Source: Paenarthrobacter sp. (GTDB taxonomy: Bacteria; Actinomycetota; Actinomycetes; Actinomycetales; Micrococcaceae). Taken from it: a stretch of 64,000 nt of DNA. The position numbers and the translations under genes are program-made. Below are positions 17,625-26,969 of the stretch, one piece after another. The notes beneath the pieces were generated by a model, which saw only the letters and a list, made by a program, of their open reading frames with translations, searched no databases and was not told the DNA's origin. The stretch is taken from positions 186,001 through 250,000 of the forward strand of contig JAPSHX010000001.1 of the NCBI GenBank assembly GCA_031179305.1, read 5' to 3'. Each line of letters begins with the position of its first letter. Position 1 is the first letter of the stretch.

Positions 17625-19913
17625 CTAGCCATCCGACGGCTTTTTGGCAGGCTTCCTCGGAGCCGACCGGCGGGAACGGGCCGCCGGAGTTGACGGGATC
17701 ATTTCCTTGACCTGCGCTACCACAGCAGCGTTGGCCCCGCGGGTGCCCAGATCCTTGACCAGGGTCTCCACCTCAGTTTTCGCGGCCGCAGAATCGTCCG
17801 CCTTCGCATGCAATTCCGTCCGCAACTCCACCAAGCCCCGGTAGGCAAGGTTGCTTGCCGCGCCGCCTGCCTGCTGGTAGCTGGCAAGTCCCGCGTCTGT
17901 CAGCTCAAGAGCGCGCTGCGGATCGGCGGTATGGTATTTGACCATCTTTTCGTCCTTGCGCCGGTAGAAGTCATGTCCCACGGATTTCGCGACGGCGGTT
18001 GCCGCCTTGACGCCCAACGGCTCACCATTGAAGCGCTCGGCCGCCTCTGTGAGAGCATCCAATCCGTTCGCCAGATAGGGTGACATGGACCCTTCAAACG
18101 CCAGGGTCAGTCCGACTTCCCTGGTGAAAAACTCCGGCGCAAAACGGTCCTCTTCACGGGTGACGGGAAAACCAACGCGAAGGGGCAGCGTGTTGGATGC
18201 TTGGACGATGCCGTCTGTGGAGTAGACAGCACGGAGCAAATACTGGCCGGGTTCGTCGAAAGCGAAACCCTCCACACCATAGGCGAGTTGGACCAATTGG
18301 CTGTAGCGGTCACCGCCATCGCTTTCGCCATCCGGAGCGGGGCCAAGCTCTATCATTTCGGGGATGCCGTAATAGCACACCACTGATTCATGCAGCACAA
18401 TGGTCCCGTTCGGCTTCTGGACGTAGACCGTGGTGTTGCCGTAGCGAGGGTCCAACCTGCCATCCACCAGCACCGGTGCGTCGCTGGTGTTGCGCAACCG
18501 GAACTCCACGAAGACCGGCTCCATGTAGTCGAAATGGCTCTTTGCCGACAACGTCAGTTCAACGTCGCTGCCTGGACCGGTCACGGTCATGGCGCCCGCA
18601 GGGGATTCCAGGTGGCCACCGGATGCCCACGGATCGCCGCCCATGATCACAGCTGCACGATCGCCGTGACGCATGTGGAGCAGTTCGTCGTCGTCGAACC
18701 GGAAACGGAAGTTACCCCAGAAAGTGTCTGTGCCGTTGCGCTGATCGTATTTCCAGTCGTAGTTCATCCAGGACAACGAGTCCGGCCTGGCCTTGTCCCA
18801 CGCATGCAGGAAGTTGAAAGCGTGCCCGGCTTCGTGGACCCAGGTGTAGAGGAAATGGCGCATGGCCCAGGCCTGGTCCTGTGTGGTCGGGTTGGCGACA
18901 AGGTCGGTGAACCAGGAGTGGTTCCGGAATACCGCAAAACCCTGGCGATCGGGGCCTCGACCAGCGCCGCCAAAGCCTGCAGCGGCGTCGAACATGATGC
19001 CACCCACCCCGGCGCTGTCGAAAATGCCGGCTTGGATGCCCCACATATTCCAAGCAGGCCAGCCTGAGTTGAACTTGCCGAACGAGGTTTCCATGGCGTC
19101 ATGGAGTTCGCCGACGCTCCAGGAAGCGAAATCGGGGGCACTGTCGTCGATGACTGTATGGGCCGAATCAACCGTGACGGCGATCCCGGCGTCCCGGTAC
19201 GACGACTCGATGGTGATGGTCCTGTTGGAAAGATCGGCCGGACGGTTGTTGTGCGCGTGGCTGTTATAGACCGGAATCTTCGGTTCAACGTCCACAGAGG
19301 AGCAGTAGTCCAATTCCAGGTTTATGTCCCGGAAGGAATCCGAGCGATAAGCACAGGAGTATGGCCTGCCAGCAACACCGCCGGCCGTGAAAGTAACCAC
19401 GGCGCCGGTAATGGCCCCCTGGAACCACGACACCAGGATGTCCACTGTGGTGGCCGGATGGGCTCCTTTCCAGTACCGGACGGTTCCGGAAATGCGGGCG
19501 TTGCAGCGGGTGACGGACACGGTGGGGTTGTCCACGATCCACGACTCGACATACGTTTTCACCAGTTGGAAGCGCCCGCCGATCCGTATGAAACGCGTGC
19601 TGTAGAAGTCGCCGCTGACCTTGTTCAGGACTGGAGATTCCACGTTTCGGCGCGGATCAATATCCAAGCGGAGATCCAGCGAACTCCCAATCAGGGCCGG
19701 CCCGGCCTGCGTCCCTTCATAACGTCCGCTGATGGGCGAGGAACGCCAGCACTTCCACCAATCGTCCGGTGGCCGGGGAATGGGAAATGGTTGCGGGAAG
19801 GGCAGCGGTTCCGGAAACGGTGAAGGATCCGGAGGAAACGGCGGGACGGGCATGGGGGTGGGGCCGTCAGGCACAGGGGTGAACTGGGAATTGGGGACGT
19901 TGGGGGAGTCCAT
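17625..19913 (-). CDS. putative metzincin-like zinc peptidase with proline-rich N-terminus
   Basis: 762 aa, family not recognised. The N-terminal ~50 residues are a Pro/Phe-rich stretch of repeated PFP/PFPEP units with no signal peptide. A beta-rich region of about 200 residues follows. WVHEAGHAFNFLH (~360) gives HExxHxxxxxH, the zinc motif of metzincin-type peptidases. A second beta-rich region and a helical, Lys/Ala-rich C-terminus (AAARSRRSAPRKPAKKP) complete it. ATG 19913 has GAGAAAG upstream; an in-frame TTG lies 33 nt earlier. Peptidase activity is inferred from the motif alone, and the lack of an export signal is odd for such an enzyme. Confidence 0.7.
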   Translation of the reverse strand: MDSPNVPNSQFTPVPDGPTPMPVPPFPPDPSPFPEPLPFPQPFPIPRPPDDWWKCWRSSPISGRYEGTQAGPALIGSSLDLRLDIDPRRNVESPVLNKVSGDFYSTRFIRIGGRFQLVKTYVESWIVDNPTVSVTRCNARISGTVRYWKGAHPATTVDILVSWFQGAITGAVVTFTAGGVAGRPYSCAYRSDSFRDINLELDYCSSVDVEPKIPVYNSHAHNNRPADLSNRTITIESSYRDAGIAVTVDSAHTVIDDSAPDFASWSVGELHDAMETSFGKFNSGWPAWNMWGIQAGIFDSAGVGGIMFDAAAGFGGAGRGPDRQGFAVFRNHSWFTDLVANPTTQDQAWAMRHFLYTWVHEAGHAFNFLHAWDKARPDSLSWMNYDWKYDQRNGTDTFWGNFRFRFDDDELLHMRHGDRAAVIMGGDPWASGGHLESPAGAMTVTGPGSDVELTLSAKSHFDYMEPVFVEFRLRNTSDAPVLVDGRLDPRYGNTTVYVQKPNGTIVLHESVVCYYGIPEMIELGPAPDGESDGGDRYSQLVQLAYGVEGFAFDEPGQYLLRAVYSTDGIVQASNTLPLRVGFPVTREEDRFAPEFFTREVGLTLAFEGSMSPYLANGLDALTEAAERFNGEPLGVKAATAVAKSVGHDFYRRKDEKMVKYHTADPQRALELTDAGLASYQQAGGAASNLAYRGLVELRTELHAKADDSAAAKTEVETLVKDLGTRGANAAVVAQVKEMIPSTPAARSRRSAPRKPAKKPSDG

Positions 19914-20237
19914 GGGGGGGATCTTTCTCGCTCTGCAAGCAGCCAATATTCGTCCGCACAGGCGCTGCTGCGGGTGTGCGACATGACGGTTCAGGGCGGG
20001 GCGGGGTGCGCGTGGGGAAACTCAGATGAGTCAAAGTGGCCAATGCCCAGAAGCCGTGTATAAACCCAAGTTGAGGATACTCCAGCGAATGGATTATATC
20101 TAGGGGGTCGCGTAATTTTCCTCCTCACCGCGACCGAAATCATCTGGTCAGGAATACATGCCAAGCGTAGGCTGGCATCATCGGCGTCGGTGCCGAGAGG
20201 CCCCGCGTCGATAACCCCAATCGATGAAGGAGGACCC
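19914..20237. other. 324-bp divergent intergenic region
   Basis: No convincing gene. It must hold promoters for the leftward peptidase gene and the rightward CBS gene. TTGAGG at 20071 followed 17 bp later by TTATAT is a weak rightward promoter candidate. A 6-bp inverted repeat ATGCCA/TGGCAT (20158-20178) precedes the CBS gene and could be a regulator site. Nothing else stands out. Confidence 0.4.
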
Positions 20238-20672
20238 ATGAGTGCCGTACGTGAATTCATGACAACCAACGCTCAGTGCATCGAAGAGGACAAGACTCTT
20301 CAGGAAGCCGCCAGGCTGATGAGGGATATGGACTGCGGTTCACTGCCCATCTGCGGCCACGACGGCAAGCTCACCGGCTTCATCACCGACCGCGACATTC
20401 TGGTCAAGTGTTTGGCCGAAGGCAAGGACGCCCGCGAAGTGCGCGCCAGCGAACTCGCCACCGGCAAGCCGTACTGGGTGGATGCCGATGCCAACGTTGA
20501 CGAGGCCGTCACCATGATGGAAGAGCACCAAGTGCGGCGCTTACCCGTCATCAGCGATCACAAGTTGGTGGGCATCATCAGCCAGGGCGATATTGCCCGC
20601 AACCATTACGCGGAACAGCGCTTGGGTGAAATGGTGGAGCACATCTCCGCCAAGGAGCGCATGTCTCACTGA
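20238..20672 (+). CDS. CBS-pair domain protein
   Basis: 144 aa made almost entirely of two CBS motifs (~8-60 and ~72-128). CBS pairs bind adenine nucleotides such as AMP, ATP or SAM, or sense ionic strength. GFITDRDIL and GIISQGDIAR are the characteristic ends of each repeat. AAGGAGGA lies just before ATG, an excellent ribosome-binding site. Stand-alone CBS proteins are common in actinobacteria and often hypoxia- or stress-induced. No partner protein is evident next door. Confidence 0.88.
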   Translation: MSAVREFMTTNAQCIEEDKTLQEAARLMRDMDCGSLPICGHDGKLTGFITDRDILVKCLAEGKDAREVRASELATGKPYWVDADANVDEAVTMMEEHQVRRLPVISDHKLVGIISQGDIARNHYAEQRLGEMVEHISAKERMSH

Positions 20673-20700
20673 GTGGCCGAACTGATAACCCAACCCAGCC

Positions 20701-20736
20701 GCCGCGAGGCATCCCTTTAGAGGAACGCCTCGCGGC
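20701..20736. terminator. hairpin between CBS gene and small leftward gene
   Basis: A 10-bp stem GCCGCGAGGC/GCCTCGCGGC with a 16-nt loop. It overlaps the last codons of the convergent 98-aa gene, so its right arm is coding. Confidence 0.55.
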
Positions 20737-21013
20737 CCGTTCCTTCACGCAATACGAGTTCACCGTCTTCAATCGAGACGAGCAGGCTCTTGGGTTTCCC
20801 CGCGAGTTTCTTCGTGGCGCTAAGTTTTCGGCTGCTGACCTCCACACCCACAGTGGCGCCCTTCGCCGGCAGCTCCACTGTTAGTTCATCGGCCATCCCC
20901 AACAACATCTTGGTGGACACATCCCGCTCGGACACGGCCTCCTTGCCGTTGACGGTAACGGTTACGTCATCGGAAACAAACCCGTCCTGGAGGATGATGA
21001 GCAGTTCCTGCAT
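20717..21013 (-). CDS. 98-aa protein of unknown function
   Basis: Small soluble protein, predicted mostly beta: SDDVTVTVNGKEAV, ELTVELPAKGATVGVEVSS, SLLVSIEDGELVLREG alternate hydrophobic and polar residues as in a beta sandwich. No cysteines, signal peptide or known motif. It is transcribed toward the CBS gene and divergently from tex, about 90 bp from the tex start. The reading frame and codon use look genuine, but the function cannot be assigned. Confidence 0.6.
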   Translation of the reverse strand: MQELLIILQDGFVSDDVTVTVNGKEAVSERDVSTKMLLGMADELTVELPAKGATVGVEVSSRKLSATKKLAGKPKSLLVSIEDGELVLREGTGREAFL

Positions 21014-21101
21014 GGTCCAACTACAGCACTAACTGCCCCCACTGGATAGGTCCTAGCGATACCTGCCTTCGGAAACTGTCGGCCAGGTGAGGCAAACTGT
21101 C

Positions 21102-23549
21102 ATGGTGACTTCAAATCTCCAACACCAGTCAGCTGACTCCGCCATCCACGCCCTGATCGCCCAAGAGCTCGGTGTTAAGACCTGGCAAGTCAAAGCCGCG
21201 GTGGAACTGCTCGACGCCGGATCCACCGTCCCCTTCATCGCCCGCTACCGTAAGGAAGTCACCGGGACGCTCGATGACACCCAACTCCGCGACCTCGAGG
21301 AACGCCTCAGATACCTGCGTGAGCTGGAAGAACGACGAAAGTCCGTCCTGGAAGCGATCGCCGCCCAAGGCAAGCTGACCCCGGAACTGGAAGCCGCCGT
21401 CGTCGGGGCCGATACCAAGGCGCGGCTGGAAGACATTTACCTCCCGTTCAAATCCAAGCGCCGCACCAAGGCCCAGATCGCGCGCGAAGCCGGGCTGGAA
21501 CCACTGGCCGACCTCCTGCTGGCCAACCCTCAATTGGACCCCGCTACCGAAGCCGCAAAGTACTTGAACGCCGAGCACTCCATCGACGACGCCGCCACAG
21601 CGCTCGCGGGAGCCCGCGCGATCCTGGTGGAGCGCGTCGGGCAGGATGCTGACCTCGCGGAGGACCTCCGTGAACGCCTCTGGAAGCAGGGGCGCATGGT
21701 GTCGCGCGTCAAGAAAGGCATGGAAGCTGATGGCCAGAAATTCAAGGACTACTTTGACTTCACTCAGGTGCCGTCCGGTATGCCGTCGCACCGTGTTCTT
21801 GCCCTGTTGCGTGGCGAGAAGGACGGTGTCCTTGAGCTGGATCTCGCCGAAGCAGATCCAGCTGACGACGACGCCCTTGCCGCCGCCCGCGGCCGCTACG
21901 AGAACGCTGTGGCCAAGTGCCTTGGGGTCGCCAATCAAGGGCGGCCCGCGGATGGCTGGCTGATGCAAACCGCTCAGCTGGCCTGGCGGGGACGCATCCT
22001 GGACCGGCTGACCACGGACCTTCGCGGACGCATGTTCGCCGACGCAGAAGATGAAGCGGTTCGCGTGTTCGCCGCCAATCTGCGCGATGTGTTGCTTGCC
22101 GCGCCTGCCGGCAACCGGGCCACGCTTGGCCTCGATCCCGGACTCCGGACCGGTGTGAAAGTGGCCGTCGTGGACGGTACCGGCAAGGTTGTCACCACGG
22201 ACACCATCTATCCGCACGCGCCCGCGAAAAAGTGGGACGAGGCGTTGGCCACGCTCGGACGGCTCGCCAAGCAGTACAACGTGGAGCTGGTGGCGATCGG
22301 CAACGGTACGGCTTCCCGCGAAACGGACAAGCTGGCCACGGAACTCATCAAATCCCTCGAAGCTACAGGTTCCAAGGGAATCCAAAAATTGGTGGTGTCC
22401 GAGGCCGGGGCTTCGGTGTACTCAGCCTCCGCCCTCGCGGCTTCCGAACTCCCGGGCATGGACGTCTCGCTTCGGGGTGCTGTTTCCATCGCCCGCCGGC
22501 TTCAGGACCCCTTGGCTGAGTTGGTCAAGATCGAACCCAAGTCCATCGGCGTGGGGCAGTACCAGCACGATGTCACCGCCGCCAAGCTCGACCGCTCGCT
22601 GGATGCGGTGGTGGAAGACTGCGTGAACGCCGTGGGCGTGGACGTGAACACAGCATCGCCCGCCTTGCTTAGCCGCGTGGCCGGCGTCGGGCCGCTGCTG
22701 AGCGAGAACATTGTGGCCTACCGGAACGAGAATGGGCCGTTCGCCAAGCGCAGCGACCTCAAGAAGGTGCCCCGGCTGGGTGCCAAGGCGTTTGAGCAAT
22801 GCGCGGGGTTCCTCCGGATCACCGGAGGAGCGGAGCCATTGGATGCCTCCAGTGTGCACCCGGAGGCATATTCCGTGGCTCGGAAGATCCTCGTAGCAGC
22901 CGGTGGCGGTCCTGCCACGGCGCTGGATCCGCAGGCATTCGTCGATGGCACGTTCGGTCTCCCCACCGTCAAGGACATCATGTCTGAACTGGAGAAGCCC
23001 GGCCGCGACCCCCGTCCCGCGTTCCAAGCGGCGTCCTTCTCTGAAGGCATCGAGAAGATCTCCGACCTCAAGCCCGGCATGATCCTGGAAGGCACTGTCA
23101 CCAACGTGGCGGCTTTCGGCGCCTTCGTTGACGTCGGCGTGCACCAGGACGGGTTGGTCCACGTCTCGGCACTGTCCAACAAATTCGTCTCGGATCCACG
23201 GGAGATCGTGAAGTCCGGCCAGGTGGTACGGGTCAAAGTGCTGGAGGCCGATCCCGAGCGCAAGCGCATCTCGTTGACCTTGAGGCTCGACGACGAACCC
23301 GGCACTGCTGGTGGGCGCACCTCGGGTGGACGTGCTTCAGGCGGGCAGGGCGCCGGCGAACGTGGTGGTGGTCAGCGCGGCGGCCAGCCAGGGCAGCGTT
23401 CCGGCCAGCCGGGCCAGGGTTCCCAACGGCAGGGGCAGGGAGATCGCCGTCAGGGCGGCGCGCGCCAAGGCAAGCCTCAGCAGGCTCCGGCCGCTCCCGC
23501 AAACACAGCCATGGCTGAGGCGCTGCGCAGGGCTGGGCTGGGTAAGTAG
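21102..23549 (+). CDS. tex: Tex family RNA-binding transcription accessory protein
   Basis: 815 aa. Order of domains: helical Tex N-terminal region (~10-190); YqgF/RNase-H-like domain starting at TLGLDPGLRTGVKVAVVD (~339); tandem helix-hairpin-helix (VDVNTASPALLSRVAGVGPLLSENI, ~510-580, broken here for length); and S1 RNA-binding domain (GMILEGTVTNVAAFGAFVDV, ~655-725). A Gly/Gln/Arg-rich tail (~730-795), probably RNA-binding and disordered, ends in a short helix. Tex binds nucleic acid and affects transcription and translation. AGGTGAGG lies 9 nt before ATG 21102; the in-frame GTG 21087 overlaps that site. Confidence 0.95.
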   Translation: MVTSNLQHQSADSAIHALIAQELGVKTWQVKAAVELLDAGSTVPFIARYRKEVTGTLDDTQLRDLEERLRYLRELEERRKSVLEAIAAQGKLTPELEAAVVGADTKARLEDIYLPFKSKRRTKAQIAREAGLEPLADLLLANPQLDPATEAAKYLNAEHSIDDAATALAGARAILVERVGQDADLAEDLRERLWKQGRMVSRVKKGMEADGQKFKDYFDFTQVPSGMPSHRVLALLRGEKDGVLELDLAEADPADDDALAAARGRYENAVAKCLGVANQGRPADGWLMQTAQLAWRGRILDRLTTDLRGRMFADAEDEAVRVFAANLRDVLLAAPAGNRATLGLDPGLRTGVKVAVVDGTGKVVTTDTIYPHAPAKKWDEALATLGRLAKQYNVELVAIGNGTASRETDKLATELIKSLEATGSKGIQKLVVSEAGASVYSASALAASELPGMDVSLRGAVSIARRLQDPLAELVKIEPKSIGVGQYQHDVTAAKLDRSLDAVVEDCVNAVGVDVNTASPALLSRVAGVGPLLSENIVAYRNENGPFAKRSDLKKVPRLGAKAFEQCAGFLRITGGAEPLDASSVHPEAYSVARKILVAAGGGPATALDPQAFVDGTFGLPTVKDIMSELEKPGRDPRPAFQAASFSEGIEKISDLKPGMILEGTVTNVAAFGAFVDVGVHQDGLVHVSALSNKFVSDPREIVKSGQVVRVKVLEADPERKRISLTLRLDDEPGTAGGRTSGGRASGGQGAGERGGGQRGGQPGQRSGQPGQGSQRQGQGDRRQGGARQGKPQQAPAAPANTAMAEALRRAGLGK

Positions 23550-23573
23550 CTCCAAGCCAGGACCAGGTGCGGC

Positions 23574-24605
23574 CTACAAACCTGCGGTCCTGGCTACCCA
23601 TGCCTCCGCATTCGACGGTTGCAAAGCCATGGGTAACCATCGTCCGATGCGTTCGAACGCCTGGCGCCTGACGGGTTCCGGCGAGAGGAAGATGTCGTGG
23701 AACGCGTTCGGCAGCCGGCTCACCGTGACGGTGTCCGCCAGGGACAACGCACGGTGGGCCACGGCGTCGACGTTGAGTGCCACGTCAGCGGTGAGCGCGT
23801 CTGCGGACCACTTGGGTTGAAGATAGCTCTTGTCCGAGAGCAGCACGAGGACGGGAACTTCGATGCCCAAACCGGCAGCGACGGTCGCCTGGCCACGGAA
23901 CACGGCGTCGAGGAAGGCCGGAGTGATAGGGAATCCGCGGTCAGGCCGCCACTCGAGGTTGTAGTCCCATTCGCCGTCAAGGGTGGCTGATACGGCTCGG
24001 GTGTAGATGCCCGGATCTACTGGCGGCAGCGGCGTCAAGGGATGAAGACGGGCGTGGAGCCCCACCAAGGGTGCGATCGCCCGCCTTCCGAGTTCGGTCG
24101 CCTGGAATTCCAGCCAAGGGCTGTTGAGAATCACGGCCGATGCGATGCCGGGATGGCGGGCGGCCCACAGGCTGAGAGTGAGCCCACCGGTGGAGTGGCC
24201 CAACAGGATGAGCGGCCGGTCCCGCCCAAGTGTGCCAGAGCGGCCCATGGCTGACAGCGCTGCTTCGATGTCGGCGTCGTAGTCCGCGAGGTTCGTGACA
24301 AGGCCCGGCACCATTCCCGGGCTTAGGCTGCGCCCATAGTTATGCAGGTCCAGGGCGTAGAAGCGAGCGCCGGCCCGATGCCAGAACTCGGCTACATGCT
24401 TTTGGAAGAAGTAATCGGACCAGCCATGGACATACAGGACATCGGCGTCGATTCCAGTGTCGTCCGGAGATGCGCCGGAGACCGCGAGCCACTCCGGGTC
24501 GACGCCGAGGTACCGCACCAAGGTGGCTACAGCACCGCCGTCGAGATTTAGCGTTTGTTGCTCGAAACCTTCGCCAAGAATGTCTGGAGTCCACGGTTGC
24601 GTCAT
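23574..24605 (-). CDS. alpha/beta hydrolase, lysophospholipase-like
   Basis: 343 aa. DVLYVHGWSDYFFQKHVAEF (~60-80) is the oxyanion-hole strand. GHSTGG (~146) holds the nucleophilic Ser, and the His is probably in NAFHDIFLS near residue 308. The pattern matches the monoglyceride-lipase/lysophospholipase (Hydrolase_4) branch. No signal peptide, so it is cytoplasmic. ATG 24605 has AAGGAAAGAG upstream; an in-frame start 21 nt earlier is less favourable. Downstream it converges with tex with only 24 bp between stops. The substrate is unknown. Confidence 0.85.
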   Translation of the reverse strand: MTQPWTPDILGEGFEQQTLNLDGGAVATLVRYLGVDPEWLAVSGASPDDTGIDADVLYVHGWSDYFFQKHVAEFWHRAGARFYALDLHNYGRSLSPGMVPGLVTNLADYDADIEAALSAMGRSGTLGRDRPLILLGHSTGGLTLSLWAARHPGIASAVILNSPWLEFQATELGRRAIAPLVGLHARLHPLTPLPPVDPGIYTRAVSATLDGEWDYNLEWRPDRGFPITPAFLDAVFRGQATVAAGLGIEVPVLVLLSDKSYLQPKWSADALTADVALNVDAVAHRALSLADTVTVSRLPNAFHDIFLSPEPVRRQAFERIGRWLPMALQPSNAEAWVARTAGL

Positions 24606-24723
24606 GAGTCTCTTTCCTTCTGCCACGGCCAGCGGCCCGCAATTTCCAGCTCAACCATGGCCCTCCCTCACTGGGTGCGTGCCTCCACCGTCTCACAGAG
24701 CAATCGCCGCATGCAGCAAACAA

Positions 24724-24772
24724 CGACGGCGGCAGCCGGGTTCCGTTCAGAAGAACCTGGCTGCCGCCGTCG
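24724..24772 (-). terminator. terminator for the leftward 304-aa gene
   Basis: A 20-bp stem with a single G-T wobble and a 9-nt loop. Read on the minus strand it is followed by TTGTTTG, as expected for an intrinsic terminator. The outer stem has the CGACGGCGGC core shared with two other hairpins here. Confidence 0.75.
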
Positions 24773-24793
24773 AGGCGTTGCTGAAAGGTGCCG

Positions 24794-25708
24794 CTACAGC
24801 GCCGGCGCCGGGACCGGGAAGAAGACCCGGGGATCCTGAAGGAGCGCGGGGTAATCGAAGTCGGTGCGCTTGATCACGTTGGTGACCTCGAAGTTGCGCG
24901 CAAACCGGCCGTCAACGGTGATGGGTCGGCCCTGGATCAGGCCAACAGCGAAGATTTGGCCGCCTTCAAAGGGCACGGCCAGCTCGGTCTTGCCGGGCAG
25001 GGTGTTGAACGCTTGTTCCTGGGCCTGACGCTTTCGTGTGGGCTTCTTCTCAAGCTGTTTGACGGGCCGCTTCTTGGGGCCCTTAACCTGGCGGCGGGAC
25101 TTTTCCTCGGCGTACACGAATTGGTACTCGTCCGGGTCTGACGGGGCGGCGGCGCGGGCCTTGCCGTGCGGCGGCATGGCAACCGTGGTGAGTTGCTCCG
25201 GACGGAGGTCCTCCACGTTGGCGCGCAGGATCAACAGGCGATCCTCTTCCGGGTCCTCCGGGTGGAACTCGTGCTTGGGTTCCGGCCACACGTACTCGAG
25301 CTTTTCCTCGGTGCCGGGGAAGATCTGGGAGTAGTGCTTGGGATCCTTGGAAATCAGCTTGGAGCGGTGGCTGAGGTGCAGGTCCTCGTGTCCGAGCCAC
25401 GGCGGCATGATGATCCTGGAGGCGTAATCCGGGTGTGCCGCCTGCGGGGCGAACTCCGTGATGTTGGTGCGGGTGTTGTCCGGGTGGCCGCGCGCAATCC
25501 ACTCATCGGCCATGGCCAGGCCGTACATGGTGAGCGCGGGGACGTGGCCCATCCACATGCGCACGGCGGGGTGGGACTGCCAACCGTACTCCGGGATCAC
25601 CAACGCGCGGAGAACCTGGAGGGCTTCGACGCGCTGTTTGCCGAGCCTTGAAGTGTCGAGCGCCGCGGCACTCTCACGGAAATCGGCGAAGGGGAGGAAA
25701 GTCTGCAT
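24794..25708 (-). CDS. MSMEG_6728-like protein, pyrimidine-dimer glycosylase-related N-terminus
   Basis: 304 aa. The N-terminal ~150 residues (MQTFLPF, DTSRLGKQRVEALQVLRAL, AVRMWMGH) resemble the conserved actinobacterial MSMEG_6728 family, which databases relate to T4 endonuclease V-type pyrimidine-dimer glycosylases; I recall this rather than prove it. Residues ~195-235 are very basic (KKRPVKQLEKKPTRKR), suiting a nucleic-acid contact. The C-terminal part is a short domain ending in PRVFFPVPAP. GAAAGG lies just before ATG 25708; an in-frame start 54 nt earlier lacks support. A DNA-repair role is plausible but not shown. Confidence 0.65.
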   Translation of the reverse strand: MQTFLPFADFRESAAALDTSRLGKQRVEALQVLRALVIPEYGWQSHPAVRMWMGHVPALTMYGLAMADEWIARGHPDNTRTNITEFAPQAAHPDYASRIIMPPWLGHEDLHLSHRSKLISKDPKHYSQIFPGTEEKLEYVWPEPKHEFHPEDPEEDRLLILRANVEDLRPEQLTTVAMPPHGKARAAAPSDPDEYQFVYAEEKSRRQVKGPKKRPVKQLEKKPTRKRQAQEQAFNTLPGKTELAVPFEGGQIFAVGLIQGRPITVDGRFARNFEVTNVIKRTDFDYPALLQDPRVFFPVPAPAL

Positions 25709-25791
25709 CCTTTCAGTTTGAGGGTGCCGGGCGTGAGAACCAAGTTGAGTGCTCCGGGACACGTCCCGGTGTTGGGGCCTAGAGTTGTCAG

Positions 25792-26823
25792 GTGGAAACT
25801 TTTGGCGAGAAAACTACGACCACGGCGCCTCCGGTTGCCGAACTGCACCTGCACATCGAAGGGACTCTCCAGCCAGAGCTGATCTTTGCTTTGGCCGAAC
25901 GAAACGGCATCGAACTGCCGTACGAAGACATCGGGGAACTCCGGGAAAAGTACGAGTTCACGGACCTGCAGTCTTTCCTGGACCTCTACTACTCCAATAT
26001 GGCCGTCCTGCAGACCGAGCAGGATTTCACCGACATGACGCGCGCCTACCTGAAGCGGGCCGCTGCCGGGCGAGTGCGCCACGCGGAAATCATGATGGAC
26101 CCCCAGGCCCACACCTCCCGAGGCGTGGCCCTGGAAACCTGCGTCAACGGTGTAGCCAACGCCCTGGCCACCTCTGAGGAAGACTTCGGCGTCTCCACGC
26201 TCCTCATCGCCGCGTTCCTGCGGGACATGTCCGAAGATTCGGCGCTTGAGGTCCTGGACCAGCTCCTGGCAATGCATGCTCCGATCGCCGGCATCGGGTT
26301 GGACTCCGCTGAGGTGGGCAATCCGCCGTCGAAATTTGAGCGCCTGTACCAGCGTGCCGGCGAGGCCGGCTTACGGAGGATCGCGCACGCGGGCGAGGAA
26401 GGACCGGCTTCCTACATCACCGAGGCGCTGGATGTACTTCACGTGGAGCGGATCGACCACGGCATCCGCTGCATGGAAGACACGGATGTAGTGCAGCGGC
26501 TCGTCGCTGAACAGGTTCCCCTGACTGTCTGTCCGCTGTCCAATGTCCGGCTCCGCGCGGTGGATAAGCTGGCTGACCACCCCTTGCCGGAGATGTTGGC
26601 GATTGGCCTGAACGTTTGCGTGAATTCGGACGACCCCGCTTACTTTGGTGGCTACGTGGACGACAACTTCGAGCAACTGGCCAAGGTCCTGGAGTTCTCG
26701 GTTCCGGAGCAGGCCACCCTGGCTGCCAACTCCATCCGGTCCTCCTTCGCCAGTGACGCCCGCAAAGCGGTGCTGTTGGACGAGGTCACGGAGTGGGTCA
26801 AGGCATCCGTAACACCCGCCTAA
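25792..26823 (+). CDS. adenosine/adenine deaminase family protein, probably adenine deaminase type 2
   Basis: 343 aa zinc amidohydrolase. HLHIEGTLQPEL (~19) supplies the first two His ligands, and HAGEEG (~202) a His ligand and catalytic Glu. RIDHGIR and NSDDPAYFGGYV (~285) complete the site. The sequence IEGTLxPE and the SDDPAYFGGY wording match the fungal AAH1-type adenine deaminases more than canonical adenosine deaminase (LDGAL, SDDPxxF). The product is therefore probably hypoxanthine from adenine in purine salvage. GTG start, moderate ribosome-binding site. It stands divergent from the MSMEG_6728-like gene with an 83-bp gap. Confidence 0.85.
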   Translation: METFGEKTTTTAPPVAELHLHIEGTLQPELIFALAERNGIELPYEDIGELREKYEFTDLQSFLDLYYSNMAVLQTEQDFTDMTRAYLKRAAAGRVRHAEIMMDPQAHTSRGVALETCVNGVANALATSEEDFGVSTLLIAAFLRDMSEDSALEVLDQLLAMHAPIAGIGLDSAEVGNPPSKFERLYQRAGEAGLRRIAHAGEEGPASYITEALDVLHVERIDHGIRCMEDTDVVQRLVAEQVPLTVCPLSNVRLRAVDKLADHPLPEMLAIGLNVCVNSDDPAYFGGYVDDNFEQLAKVLEFSVPEQATLAANSIRSSFASDARKAVLLDEVTEWVKASVTPA

Positions 26824-26969
26824 AAGCACGGCAGCCGAGACCCGTAGATCACTTGTGGCGTCTGTGATGTCACACTCAGTCACGACACACGGTGTTTACC
26901 TTCTGCAGTCGCGGGAATTAACAATTCATTGGCAAACTTTGAGGGAGTATCCACCGTTGAAGGAGAAGC

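Noticed and set aside
21129..22385. 418-residue open frame opposite tex
   Set aside because: Antisense to conserved Tex domains with no recognisable protein features of its own.
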